The notes: generated by a model from the letters alone, not told the origin. Positions 29,088-37,814 are shown, numbered from the stretch's first letter. The stretch is 64,000 nt of DNA from Fusobacteria bacterium ZRK30 (GCA_024628785.1 CP102404.1:62001-126000), one strand, 5' to 3'. Translations and numbers: made by a program.

Positions 29088-29118
29088 GCAAAAAGTGTCG
29101 CCGCGACACTTTTTGCTT
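29088..29118. terminator. GTGTCGC hairpin, copy 3
   Basis: AGCAAAAAGTGTCGC pairs perfectly with GCGACACTTTTTGCT around one base. It lies 14 bases after the intact MATE gene and may also serve the convergent gene at 29148. Confidence 0.85.
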
Positions 29119-29147
29119 TCTTTTAATTTAAATCTTATATCCTGAGT

Positions 29148-29450
29148 TTATCCTTCTAAGATCTCTGCAGTAGCTTCATAATATGGTCCCTCTTCATCTT
29201 CTCCGTATTCAACAAAAAATGTTATTTGAAAATCACCTAAATAAAATCCTACTCCATTTCCATCTTTTTCTACAAAATATTCAATTTTCTTTAATTTTGT
29301 TGTTAAGATCAATTCAGCTATGTCTTTTCTCATCTCAACTAATTCTTTCATATCTTCTTCTAACTCAAAACCTAACTCTTTCATCTTCTCACCGATTGCC
29401 ACAACTCTTCTATCTAATTTTTCTCTCATCTCTTTATCCAATTCAATCAC
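29148..29450 (-). CDS. hypothetical acidic protein, about 96-100 aa
   Basis: Not recognised. The open frame reaches 29513, but AAAGGA around 29455 favours a start near GTG 29450 or TTG 29441 (next ATG 29429). The protein has an N-terminal charged helix (REKLDRRVVAIGEKMKELGF) and a C-terminal beta-rich part (GVGFYLGDFQITFFVEYG). No membrane segment. Monocistronic, convergent with the MATE operon. Confidence 0.55.
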   Translation of the reverse strand: MIELDKEMREKLDRRVVAIGEKMKELGFELEEDMKELVEMRKDIAELILTTKLKKIEYFVEKDGNGVGFYLGDFQITFFVEYGEDEEGPYYEATAEILEG

Positions 29451-29715
29451 TTCCTTTAATTTTTTATTTCTTATTATACCATATTTAAACAATATATTAA
29501 TGCCGGTAAACAAATAAAGATTAAATCACTTCTATATATCTTTAAAAAAAATTAGCAATTCAAAAAACGTGAACAACATAAAGCATAGTCATCTTTATAA
29601 ATATAGGATTTTTTATGTTTCATATGAACATTTTTTAGTATTGACTGATACTTTCACAACTAAAAAACTAATGTTACACTGTTTAAGTAAATAATAATAA
29701 CTTAGGAGGAATAAG

Positions 29716-31149
29716 ATGGAATATGGAATTTTAAGTATTATACCACCAATTATAACCATAATTTTGGCTATAACTACAGGGCAAGTGGTAATATCTTTAT
29801 TTTTAGGGATAGTCTTTTGCAACCTTATCTTAACAGACTGGAATCTGATCACTTCATTAAATCATAGTTTAAATGGAATTATAGATGTATTTAGTGAAGG
29901 CTGGGCTACCAAAACGTTGATATTTGTATTTTTAATAGGTGGAATTATGACCTTAATCCAAGTCTCCGGTGGAGTACAAGGATTCGTTGATTACCTGACA
30001 AAGAAAAAAGGAATAATAAAATCAAGACGCGGAACTATGCTTCTGGCATATTTTATAGGAATAGTAGTTTTTATAGAATCTAGTATAACCATCTTATTAG
30101 CCGGAACCATTACTAGAGACCTAGCCGATAAATACAAGGTCTCCAGAGAAAAGTTAGCATATATCTGTGATTCTACATCTGCACCTGTCTGCGGACTAAT
30201 CCCATTAAATGGATGGGGTGCTACTATCTTAGGAGTTTTGGCTGCCCAGGTAGCATCAGGAGTTATAGATATAAATCCAGTAACCATCCTTATAAAAAGT
30301 ATCCCATATCAGGTGTATTCATATATAACTATCCTCAGTGTTTTCTACTTTATTATCTCTGGAAACCACTTCGGACCCATGAAAAAAGCTGAAGACAGAG
30401 CTATGCATGATGGTAAAGTTTTAGCAGATGATGCCAGACCTGTAATCGAAAAAGAAGCTATCCATCTCCCTATAAAGAAGGGAGTAAAACCATCTATGTG
30501 GCATATGATCCTTCCTATTCTAGTCCTAGTAATAATGGTCCCAACAGGACTATATATCACTGGTGGAGGAGATCTAACTAAGGGAAGTGGGTCTACAGCA
30601 TTATTTTGGGCAATATTTGCAGTAACTATCTTTACAGGAGTATATTATATAGGTAAGGGTATTATGAGCTTAAAAGAATATATGGATTATTTCTATAAGG
30701 GTATCGGCGGAATGATCCCTGTTTCATCCATACTGATATTTGCCTTTGCAATCGGTAATTCTATAAATGCCTTAGGAACAGGAAGATATTTAGCCAACCT
30801 TTTAAATGGAGCTTCAATAAATCCTGCCTTTACAGGAGTAATAGTATTTATTCTGGCTGGAATAATGGCCTTTGCAACTGGAACATCCTTTGGTACATTT
30901 GCAATAATGATCCCTATTGCACTTCAAACTGCTGTAATCCTAGACGGAAATATCTATCTGGCTGTAGGAGCTGCCATATCCGGAGGGATTATGGGAGACC
31001 ACTGTTCTCCTATATCTGATACTACTATCATGTCATCTATGGCAACAGCATCGGACCATATACATCATGTGAAGACTCAAATTCCTTATGCTCTCCTAAA
31101 CGCAGGAATAAGTTCTATTATATTTATAATACTAGGATATCTCAGTTAA
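29716..31149 (+). CDS. NhaC-family Na+/H+ antiporter
   Basis: 477 residues with about eleven membrane segments. STSAPVCGLIPLNGWG in the first half and GDHCSPISDTTIMSSMATASDH in the second are the paired signature loops of the NhaC family. Probably exports Na+ in exchange for protons at the inner membrane; a substrate other than Na+ (organic acids in some relatives) cannot be excluded. TTAGGAGG precedes the ATG. No clear terminator follows; the tRNA has its own promoter. Confidence 0.9.
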   Translation: MEYGILSIIPPIITIILAITTGQVVISLFLGIVFCNLILTDWNLITSLNHSLNGIIDVFSEGWATKTLIFVFLIGGIMTLIQVSGGVQGFVDYLTKKKGIIKSRRGTMLLAYFIGIVVFIESSITILLAGTITRDLADKYKVSREKLAYICDSTSAPVCGLIPLNGWGATILGVLAAQVASGVIDINPVTILIKSIPYQVYSYITILSVFYFIISGNHFGPMKKAEDRAMHDGKVLADDARPVIEKEAIHLPIKKGVKPSMWHMILPILVLVIMVPTGLYITGGGDLTKGSGSTALFWAIFAVTIFTGVYYIGKGIMSLKEYMDYFYKGIGGMIPVSSILIFAFAIGNSINALGTGRYLANLLNGASINPAFTGVIVFILAGIMAFATGTSFGTFAIMIPIALQTAVILDGNIYLAVGAAISGGIMGDHCSPISDTTIMSSMATASDHIHHVKTQIPYALLNAGISSIIFIILGYLS

Positions 31150-31206
31150 AATTCATGAAAGATGAGTTAACCAGTTGATTCCACTTATCTCTTTTAAAAA
31201 AATTAA

Positions 31207-31235
31207 TTGACAAGTGTAGGAGTTTACTATATAAT
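31207..31235 (+). promoter_or_regulatory. consensus promoter of the tRNA
   Basis: TTGACA (31207-31212), 17 bases, TATAAT (31230-31235), 13 bases before the mature tRNA. Confidence 0.88.
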
Positions 31236-31247
31236 TTCCTATGTTAA

Positions 31248-31333
31248 GCATCAGTGGCGGAATGGTAGACGCGTAAGGTTGAGGGCTTTATGGGAGTTTT
31301 CCTGTGGGGGTTCAAGTCCCCCCTGATGCACCA
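31248..31333 (+). tRNA. tRNA-Leu (anticodon GAG)
   Basis: Acceptor GCATCAG/CTGATGC, D stem GCG/CGC, anticodon stem TAAGG/CTTTA with loop TTGAGGG (anticodon GAG at 31281-31283), a long variable arm and T arm GGGGG/CCCCC with TTCAAGT. The CCA end is encoded (31331-31333). Class II structure fits leucine. Confidence 0.95.
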
Positions 31334-31373
31334 CGCTATCCCCCTACAAAAGGGATTTATATAATTAGATTTT

Positions 31374-31400
31374 AAAAGCTTCCAAATTGGAAGCTTTTGT
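31374..31400 (+). terminator. terminator after the tRNA
   Basis: AAAAGCTTCC, AAATT, GGAAGCTTTT then GTTTT. It nearly repeats the hairpin at 33721 on the other side of the PHP gene. Confidence 0.8.
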
Positions 31401-31455
31401 TTTACAAAAATAAAGTATTTTATAAAAATTATGATTAACTTAAATAAATTTTACT

Positions 31456-31490
31456 ATCTTTTATTAAATTTATTATAAACAATAAAAGAT
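31456..31490. repeat. inverted repeat upstream of the PHP gene
   Basis: ATCTTTTATT (31456-31465) and AATAAAAGAT (31481-31490), perfect 10-bp arms with a 15-base spacer, 38 bases before the gene start. Could be an operator or an RNA stem in the leader. Confidence 0.55.
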
Positions 31491-31528
31491 TATTACAGGT
31501 AGTGTATAAATTTAAACAAGGGGGAGTT

Positions 31529-33682
31529 ATGAATAAAAAAAATTTTAAAATCGATTTACATATTCACACTTTAGAATCTAGAGATTTTAAAGGTGATAAA
31601 TCAGAGAATTCATTAGATAAAGTTTTAGAAGAAGCTATAGAAGCAGAACTAGATTTGATATGTTTTACAGATCATTTTTCTGTAAAAGGATTTGACCAAT
31701 ATGATAAAAAGAAAAAAAAATTACTTGAAATGATCGATACTGCAAGAAGTTATGGTTTTTATGGTGAAGAACCTGAAAAATTAAAAAAACTTTATACAGC
31801 TGTTAAGGTTTTAATGGGTGTAGAAATTAAAGTTGATCCAGGAATACATTATTTAGTTATTTTTAATAAAAATATTACAATTGAAAAAGCTGAAGAATAC
31901 TTAATAAGTTTAACAGAATTAGATAATGAAAAAGCTCGCGAAACGTTTGGTGATCCTAAATATTCTATTCCATTAAATTCAAAACAATTTTTTCTTAAAA
32001 CATATGAAACATTTGGTGAAGATGCACTAATTATTGGAGCGCATGTTGATTCAAGTTCTGGTTTTTTCGAGACATTAAAACAATGTGGTGAAGCGAGATT
32101 AAAGATTCTTTCAGATCCGCTTCTTAAAGCAGTAGAGTTTAATAAAGTAGAAACAAAACAAAAAATAATTAAAAATTTTCTACCAGAAACAAATAGAGAA
32201 AATATTGCATTTATACAAAATTCAGATTTTCATGGGAAACCTGGTGAAAAACTAGGTAGTTTTTATTTTACTATTAGAGAAGATGATGAAAAATTAACTT
32301 TTGATTTAATAAAAAAAAGTTTTGAAAAAAATCAAGGAATTTCTACTGCTGTTGATACAGCAAAAGAACGATATGAATTATTAATAAAAAATGAAATAAA
32401 ATTTGACTTTGACATTGATAATTGTGGGTTTGATTCCCAAAAAGAACAATTAGCTAAAACTGTCTGTGCATTAAGTAATTCAGAAATAGGTATCATAAAT
32501 TTTAAAATCATTTTAAATAAAGCAAATAATGAAAAAGAAATCATCGATACTTTTACTAATGACTTATCTACATTTATCACAAAAAGTTTAGATGGCAATA
32601 TCCCTATTTTTAAACTTTCACATTTTAATTTTACAAAAGGTTCAAGCACAATTATTTTAAAACTTCCAGAAGGTAGAGATTTAATCCTTTATGAAGGATC
32701 TGCTTATATTTTAGATAAAAATGAAATAAGAAAAGGTACTTCTAATGAGATACAATCTATTGTCGCCAAAAAAATGTTTTATAAATTTGGAAAAACAGGA
32801 GAAAAAATTCTTCATAAAGTCAATGAACACTCTAAAAGACTTAAAAATAATTTACTAGGATATGCTATAGCGTATAAAGTAGAAAATAGTATAATTCCAT
32901 ATGATAAATTTAAAGTTAGAAAAGTAACATTTAATGATCATCCAAAAGAAATTTTAAATTTAATAGCTGATGGTCCAAGAAACGGGAACTCAGAAGGTGA
33001 TTATTCTATTATTTCCTTCAACCCAGGCACTTTAAAAGGTGGTCGATTAAAAAATAGTTACTCTAGGTTAAGTTTACCAACTTTTAAAATCAGTAACCTC
33101 AATTGTGAATGTAAAAAAAATGAAATAAAAAAAGGAGAAATATTAATAATCCCTAGAGGAGCATGTTTTGTCGCGGAAAAAGATTTAACTTTAATAATAG
33201 ACTGCGAAGCTTTAATATTAGAAATACCAAAAGATGATAACCCTTATGATCTTTTAATGTATTTAAAATCTAGCTTTTTTCAATGGTATATTGGCAAAAT
33301 TTATAATTTTAATGATGTGTTTGAGTGGGTTTATTCTTTTCAAAATAAAGGATTCCCAATTTTAAAAGAAATTGAAAATTTGAATAATATATCATTAAAA
33401 GCTAGTAATTTAATACTCGATGAGAAAAAGCTTTTAAAAGTAAATGAAAAGAAAAGATCAAAAGAATCAGAAATTGTCCGTAAAATAACTAAACATAATT
33501 CTAAAGGTGATAACGTTTGTAAAGAAATAGACGAAATTATTTTTAAGCATTTAAATTTAAAAGATGATGAAATTAAAGAAATTTATGAAGGTTTAAATAA
33601 TGTAGAAATTTATGATTATGGCGCTTTAGAAAAAATTAAAGAAGAAGAAGAAGAAAGCAAAAGCAAGAACTCTAAAGGATAG
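31529..33682 (+). CDS. PHP phosphoesterase + AlbA/Schlafen-like + TRD-like protein, 717 aa
   Basis: ATG 31529 (GGGGGAG five bases upstream) is preferred over an upstream GTG at 31502. The PHP domain (about 1-265) keeps its metal ligands: H11/H13 (DLHIHT), D48/H49 (FTDHF), E99 (GVEIKV), H107, H172 (GAHVDSS) and D233/H235 (NSDFHG). Residues about 275-405 look like an AlbA_2 (Schlafen) domain: AKTVCALSNSE-GIINF, then IILKLPEGRDLILYEGSAYI. Residues about 435-620 resemble a type I restriction specificity / TRD domain (KKGEILIIPRGACFV, DLLMYLKSSFFQWYIG). The C-terminus is charged. It is a single gene between a tRNA and a prophage integrase, A/T-rich, ending at a strong terminator. The metal-dependent phosphoesterase or nuclease role is family-based; the defence role is inference. 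Confidence 0.7.
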   Translation: MNKKNFKIDLHIHTLESRDFKGDKSENSLDKVLEEAIEAELDLICFTDHFSVKGFDQYDKKKKKLLEMIDTARSYGFYGEEPEKLKKLYTAVKVLMGVEIKVDPGIHYLVIFNKNITIEKAEEYLISLTELDNEKARETFGDPKYSIPLNSKQFFLKTYETFGEDALIIGAHVDSSSGFFETLKQCGEARLKILSDPLLKAVEFNKVETKQKIIKNFLPETNRENIAFIQNSDFHGKPGEKLGSFYFTIREDDEKLTFDLIKKSFEKNQGISTAVDTAKERYELLIKNEIKFDFDIDNCGFDSQKEQLAKTVCALSNSEIGIINFKIILNKANNEKEIIDTFTNDLSTFITKSLDGNIPIFKLSHFNFTKGSSTIILKLPEGRDLILYEGSAYILDKNEIRKGTSNEIQSIVAKKMFYKFGKTGEKILHKVNEHSKRLKNNLLGYAIAYKVENSIIPYDKFKVRKVTFNDHPKEILNLIADGPRNGNSEGDYSIISFNPGTLKGGRLKNSYSRLSLPTFKISNLNCECKKNEIKKGEILIIPRGACFVAEKDLTLIIDCEALILEIPKDDNPYDLLMYLKSSFFQWYIGKIYNFNDVFEWVYSFQNKGFPILKEIENLNNISLKASNLILDEKKLLKVNEKKRSKESEIVRKITKHNSKGDNVCKEIDEIIFKHLNLKDDEIKEIYEGLNNVEIYDYGALEKIKEEEEESKSKNSKG

Positions 33683-33720
33683 TAAATCCATTAACATTTT
33701 ATTCTTCAGTTTAGATAACC

Positions 33721-33750
33721 AAAAAGCTCCCAAATTTGGGAGCTTTTCTT
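33721..33750. terminator. terminator after the PHP gene
   Basis: AAAAAGCTCCC, AAATTT, GGGAGCTTTT with T tail. It lies between convergent genes and may also serve the integrase. Confidence 0.85.
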
Positions 33751-35149
33751 AATTAAAATATATATCAAACTGTGGATTCTTCTTATTATCATCACGCAGT
33801 TCTATCCTGTTAATGATAAACCTCATTATCTTTTTAGCATCATCAATATCTTCAGATTCTAAATTTTCCATAACATCTATAAACAATTCTAAATTATCAT
33901 TTCTTACAGCTAAGTTTTTTTCATTAGCCTTTATCTCTTCTAATTCATTGATTTCATTTTCATAGATAAGTATATCATTTTTAATCTCTTTTACCAGGTC
34001 GGCAAAGTCTTCATCTTCTATTAAGCCGGAGGCATAACTCCTAGTTATTCTTTTTCTCTTGTTTTTAGATTTAGATATTTTAACTCTTAATCTCTCTATC
34101 TCTAATACATAATTGGCAGCTTTAAGACCTTCGGCATTATTTAAATCCTTTAGTTCTTTTAAAGCATATATTTGTTTTAATAATTTAGTTTCTAACTTCT
34201 TCCTAGGAATCTTTAATTTACAACACTTATTATCACACTGATAATAATGATAATTTTTTTTAGTATTTCTTAAAGTTGAGTTATACATCTTATTTCCACA
34301 GGCACACGTAATCAATCCGGCAAATAAAGCTCCACTAGTTGAGAATTCAATCCTTCTCTTAGTATTTAATTTTAGTATTATCTGTACTTTTTCAAATATC
34401 TCTTCTGGCACTATCCCTTCATGTTCACCATCAAAGACCTCATAATCTAATTTTGTTTCCTGTTTATGGGTCATTAAGTTTTTTTCTTTTTGTCCCCATT
34501 TCTTTTTTCCTATATATGTTTCATTTTTAAGAATCCACCTGATCGATTCATTATTTCTATTAAACTTCTTCGCAGTTTTGGCCATAGACTGGCAACTGAT
34601 ATAGTAGTAGAAAATATCACTGACTAATTCAGCATCTTTATTTGGTATTAATTTTTTATCGATAACATCGTATCCAAGGGGAGCTGTTCCTCCGGTAAAC
34701 ATCCCTACCTTGGCTCTCTCATATTTCCCTGACTTTACCCTGATTGAAATTTGTTTCCTTTCATACTCGGCCAACGATGCCTGGATTTGAAAAAATAACA
34801 TCCCTGTGGCGGTAGTTGTATTTAGATCAGGCTGAGAGATTGAAATAAATTTTATATCCTGTTCCTGCAACTCTAATACAAACTGGATCATTGTAATCAT
34901 CTTCCTGGAGATCCTGGAAGCTTCATAAACTACAAGTACATCAAAAGTCCTGGCTTTTATATCTTTTTGCAATTCTAAAAAACCGTCTCTATCATCTCTG
35001 CCACCTGACTCTACATCTGTGATAATTTTAGTCAATTCAATATTTTGTGATTTCGAATAATTTTTTCCTTTTTCAATTTGATATTTTAAAGATTCTTTTT
35101 CTTCCTGCATCTCAGTTGAAACTCTGCAATACAAAATTCCTTTAAGCAT
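33749..35149 (-). CDS. serine recombinase (phage integrase)
   Basis: 466 residues. The N-terminal resolvase domain has the nucleophile Ser11 (YCRVSTEMQ) and the downstream arginine-rich helix SLAEYERKQISIRVKSG. The recombinase domain follows (about 155-260), then a zinc ribbon (CACGNKMY ... CDNKCC) and a C-terminal coiled coil (ERLRVKISKSKNKRKRI and beyond), the plan of large serine integrases. It should catalyse phage attP x attB integration. It lies at the element's end and reads outward. Its start overlaps a 27-residue ORF. Confidence 0.95.
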   Translation of the reverse strand: MLKGILYCRVSTEMQEEKESLKYQIEKGKNYSKSQNIELTKIITDVESGGRDDRDGFLELQKDIKARTFDVLVVYEASRISRKMITMIQFVLELQEQDIKFISISQPDLNTTTATGMLFFQIQASLAEYERKQISIRVKSGKYERAKVGMFTGGTAPLGYDVIDKKLIPNKDAELVSDIFYYYISCQSMAKTAKKFNRNNESIRWILKNETYIGKKKWGQKEKNLMTHKQETKLDYEVFDGEHEGIVPEEIFEKVQIILKLNTKRRIEFSTSGALFAGLITCACGNKMYNSTLRNTKKNYHYYQCDNKCCKLKIPRKKLETKLLKQIYALKELKDLNNAEGLKAANYVLEIERLRVKISKSKNKRKRITRSYASGLIEDEDFADLVKEIKNDILIYENEINELEEIKANEKNLAVRNDNLELFIDVMENLESEDIDDAKKIMRFIINRIELRDDNKKNPQFDIYFN

Positions 35150-35225
35150 TTTTCTTTCTCCTATCCTGTCTATTTTTTATTTTCTTTAAAAGTTTTAAAA
35201 TTTCTGTTTTTTCAATATTACTCAT
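35142..35225 (-). CDS. 27-aa ORF overlapping the integrase start
   Basis: ATG 35225 has a perfect AGGAGG 7 bases upstream. The product starts MSNIEKTEILKLLKKIKN and ends RRKKNA. Its stop lies inside the first codons of int in another frame, so int translation is probably coupled to it. The integrase ATG lacks a strong ribosome site of its own apart from AGGAGA within this ORF. Confidence 0.5.
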   Translation of the reverse strand: MSNIEKTEILKLLKKIKNRQDRRKKNA

Positions 35226-35325
35226 ATTTATACCTCCTGCATCAATTTTAATTTTTTTCATATCCCAAATTTACTTTTAATCTTGCCTCAAAATTTCGTT
35301 TTAGCCTTATACCCGTCAGAGGCTC

Positions 35326-35349
35326 TAAAATGCGTTTTTACGCATTTTA
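35326..35349. repeat. hairpin between int and the partition operon
   Basis: TAAAATGCGT and ACGCATTTTA, perfect 10-bp arms with a TTTT loop. It contains TGCG and CGCA half-sites like the repressor operators but with spacing 6 instead of 4. It may be the terminator of the partition operon or an operator. The rest of 35226-35503 appears non-coding. Confidence 0.55.
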
Positions 35350-35503
35350 ATCGATTCTCGACTTATTTATTGGACACTTTCTTCAAAACCCCTATACAAG
35401 CAAATAAGAGGGTCGATTTTTGCATAGTATTCTCTAAAAATCAGATTTGAAATAAATATTTGTTTATTTTTATTTCATCATTTTTGATACAATTTTTTAT
35501 TTT

Positions 35504-36193
35504 TTATTTACCCTGTATTAATTTCAAATTATTTTTATGCTCCCATTCTTTCTCTTTATTTTTAATTGCTTTTTTCATAGAATTAACATATTTTTCAAGA
35601 CCTTCAAATTCTGCTTTTAATATATCTAATTCTTTTTTATCTTCAGTTTTAATTATCTGATCTTTTATCTTATCAAGTTTTACAAAATCAACATATGTTC
35701 TTGTTTTTTTACTTTTCTCTTTAAATTCAATTGCTCTCTGATCCTTTACAGGAGCTAATAATTCTTTTATTGTTTCAGCTTTTTTAATTCCCCCGTTAAT
35801 TATCTTTTCCCTGGCATCTGCCGTTACATCTTTATGGGTTAAAAATTTTACCGCCTGAACGGATAGGGAAGAGATAAAATCCTTCTTATCTGGAAATTCT
35901 TGAAATAAAACATATCTTTTACGGTATTCAGATATCTTATCTTTCGTAAGCCCATTGGATTCATACCAATCTGTAAAGTCATTGCTTTTCTTAAAAACAA
36001 GACTTATTTTATTCAGTAAAAAGCATATCTCATATAGTTCTGAACTCACATTTTTAAATATTCTATATAATTTTTTCTCACTTTCTTGCACAAAAATTTT
36101 ATCAAGGTGTCTAATTTCGCGACTCTCGAAATTGAAGCTGGATGTATATTGTTCTTTTTTTACAGCTTTCTGGAGTTCTCCAAATACATCCAT
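35504..36193 (-). CDS. ParA partner, probable centromere-binding (ParB-like) protein
   Basis: 229 residues. It starts immediately after the parA stop. There is a helical central region (IRHLDKIFVQESEKKLYRIF, SNGLTKDKISEYRKRYVLFQEFPDKKDFISSLSVQAVKFLT) that could hold a helix-turn-helix, and a charged coiled-coil C-terminus (DILKAEFEGLEKYVNSMKKAI). I see no ParB N-terminal arginine box. The role as partition partner rests on operon position. One copy of the dispersed 21-bp dyad lies inside this gene (36113). Confidence 0.6.
   Translation of the reverse strand: MDVFGELQKAVKKEQYTSSFNFESREIRHLDKIFVQESEKKLYRIFKNVSSELYEICFLLNKISLVFKKSNDFTDWYESNGLTKDKISEYRKRYVLFQEFPDKKDFISSLSVQAVKFLTHKDVTADAREKIINGGIKKAETIKELLAPVKDQRAIEFKEKSKKTRTYVDFVKLDKIKDQIIKTEDKKELDILKAEFEGLEKYVNSMKKAIKNKEKEWEHKNNLKLIQGK
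36113..36133 (+). repeat. dispersed 21-bp dyad, copy 1 (candidate partition site)
   Basis: AATTTCG, spacer CGACTCT, CGAAATT. The same arms and the CGACT core of the spacer recur at 53937 (reverse) and 58858. Confidence 0.6.
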
Positions 36194-36910
36194 CTACATC
36201 ACTTTCCTTACAATATTTGCAAAGATCTGTTTTATTTCATTATATTGTTTACTCTTAGTTTCCATAATTGTTTTTGATTTTTCTGTAAGCTGCATAATTT
36301 TTGTAGTCTGGTAGATTGGATTAGTTATAACTGCTCCTACACCCTCAAGGCTCTCTTTTAATTTATTTAGGTGTTCTCGTTCCATCTTACTTTTCCCAAC
36401 TCTGTTAGGCACGATCAGTGCCACTTTATCAAAGCCTACTTCTCCAATTAGGTTTATCATTCCCTTAGTAGTCACATTATCAAGGAAAGTAGGTATTACC
36501 ACCTTGTCACTTACTTCCAGAAAGATATTATCTAACTTTAATACCGGTGATCCATCTATTAATATATAGTCATATTGGTTTTTAAAAACTTCTATTACAT
36601 CCAGGAACCTGGTTTCAAAAGTTCTCTTTATCCCGGTAGATGTAAGAGGCACATAGAATAAATCCTCTCTTAATCTTATGAGATCTGAACCTCTACCATC
36701 GATATATCCTTGGAGTCCATCACCATACCCTGATTTGGCTCCTGCCATCTGCATGATATTATTTTGTGAATCAGATGTAAGGATTAATACTTTGTTTTTC
36801 TTATCATCACTTGTTTTTGATAATGTAGAAAGGATGTGAGCAGTCCAGAAACATAGTAATGACTTCCCTACTCCTCCTTTATTATTTTTAAATAATATAA
36901 CTTTAGCCAT
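36194..36910 (-). CDS. ParA-type partition ATPase
   Basis: 238 residues. Deviant Walker A KGGVGKS (residues 11-17), Walker B-like YDYILIDGSPVL and a helical C-terminus. Fits the short ParA/Soj/MinD-like ATPases that segregate plasmids without an N-terminal helix-turn-helix. It lies in an operon between a 56-residue protein (TGATG overlap) and the ParB-like gene. Partition genes in a prophage suggest an extrachromosomal phase. Confidence 0.88.
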   Translation of the reverse strand: MAKVILFKNNKGGVGKSLLCFWTAHILSTLSKTSDDKKNKVLILTSDSQNNIMQMAGAKSGYGDGLQGYIDGRGSDLIRLREDLFYVPLTSTGIKRTFETRFLDVIEVFKNQYDYILIDGSPVLKLDNIFLEVSDKVVIPTFLDNVTTKGMINLIGEVGFDKVALIVPNRVGKSKMEREHLNKLKESLEGVGAVITNPIYQTTKIMQLTEKSKTIMETKSKQYNEIKQIFANIVRKVM

Positions 36911-37080
36911 CAGACAATCACCTTATGCCCTGTGTATCTTCTTTTTCTCTTTATTTCTGATTTAATTTGTTTAGTCTGTCTATTGGTTAATACATATTCA
37001 CTTTTTAATATGAAGTTTAGATCCTCTAAACTCAGAGCTATAATTTCCTGGTGATTTGGTCTTAATCTTTGTTTTTTCAT
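36910..37080 (-). CDS. 56-aa basic protein heading the partition operon
   Basis: AGGAGG six bases before ATG 37080. The product starts MKKQRLRPNHQEIIALSLED and ends RRYTGHKVIV; it is rich in Lys/Arg. Its TGA overlaps the parA ATG. A DNA-binding regulator of the operon is possible but not shown. Confidence 0.65.
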   Translation of the reverse strand: MKKQRLRPNHQEIIALSLEDLNFILKSEYVLTNRQTKQIKSEIKRKRRYTGHKVIV

Positions 37081-37214
37081 TTATTTCCTCCTAATTTTTT
37101 AATTTTATTATAAAAGGTTTTTTCTCTTTATTTAGTATAAATAGATTAAGAATTTCTTTGTTAACTAATAGAAGCTTTCTATGTAATTATTAATCACTTT
37201 TAAGGAGGTAATTT

Positions 37215-37781
37215 ATGAAAATTCTTCTGGAAAATTCAGCACTTATATTAGGAATTGCCATATCTTTCTATACCATTTCTCATGCTCTTTTTTCTTATCT
37301 TAATTTACGCAGAGAAAGGTATTTTGTAATTGCTCGATTATCATTAAAAGTTCAAAAAATAATGGAACTATCTGAAAAAATATGGATTTCTTCAATAGAA
37401 TTGGTAAAAAAAAATAATGAATACCAAAAAGAAATAAATTTGATTAAAAAAAATAATAAATATAAAGAAATCAATGATTTTTACAATTTACTATTAAAAC
37501 AATCTAAAATACTTAACAAAATCGAGCTAAACTTAGATGAAGAGGTTATAGCAAAATCTCTTAAACCTAAACAAATAGATTATCTATGTTGTTTTTTAAT
37601 ATCTCTTTATCGATTAAAAAATGATTTAAATGATCAACTTATTTCTTTTAATAGTGACCCCACAAATCAAAGTGTACTTCAAAACTTTGAAACACTAATA
37701 GAAACACGAGTTATGCATCTTACAGCAAACCGCAAGGATTTAAAAGAAAATCTTCTTTGTATCCTTAACTCTTTTGATTAA
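37215..37781 (+). CDS. membrane-anchored hypothetical protein, 188 aa
   Basis: One N-terminal membrane segment (about residues 6-29) with a short external N-terminus, then a long helical cytoplasmic part with lysine-rich coiled coil (ELVKKNNEYQKEINLIKKNN). AAGGAGG precedes the ATG and a terminator follows. It reads opposite to the partition operon, as a single lysogenic-type cargo gene. A superinfection-exclusion role would fit but is not shown. Confidence 0.65.
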   Translation: MKILLENSALILGIAISFYTISHALFSYLNLRRERYFVIARLSLKVQKIMELSEKIWISSIELVKKNNEYQKEINLIKKNNKYKEINDFYNLLLKQSKILNKIELNLDEEVIAKSLKPKQIDYLCCFLISLYRLKNDLNDQLISFNSDPTNQSVLQNFETLIETRVMHLTANRKDLKENLLCILNSFD

Positions 37782-37814
37782 CTTTAAAAAATATTTCAAA
37801 ATAACTTTATTTTT

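Noticed and set aside
25641-29118. GTGTCGC hairpins as terminal repeats of a transposon
   Set aside because: They are self-complementary hairpins with T tails and have no transposase between them; terminators explain them better.
31248-33749. tRNA-Leu 3' end as the phage attachment site
   Set aside because: No repeat of the tRNA 3' end is visible next to the integrase, and large serine integrases rarely use tRNA sites. The attachment site is left open.
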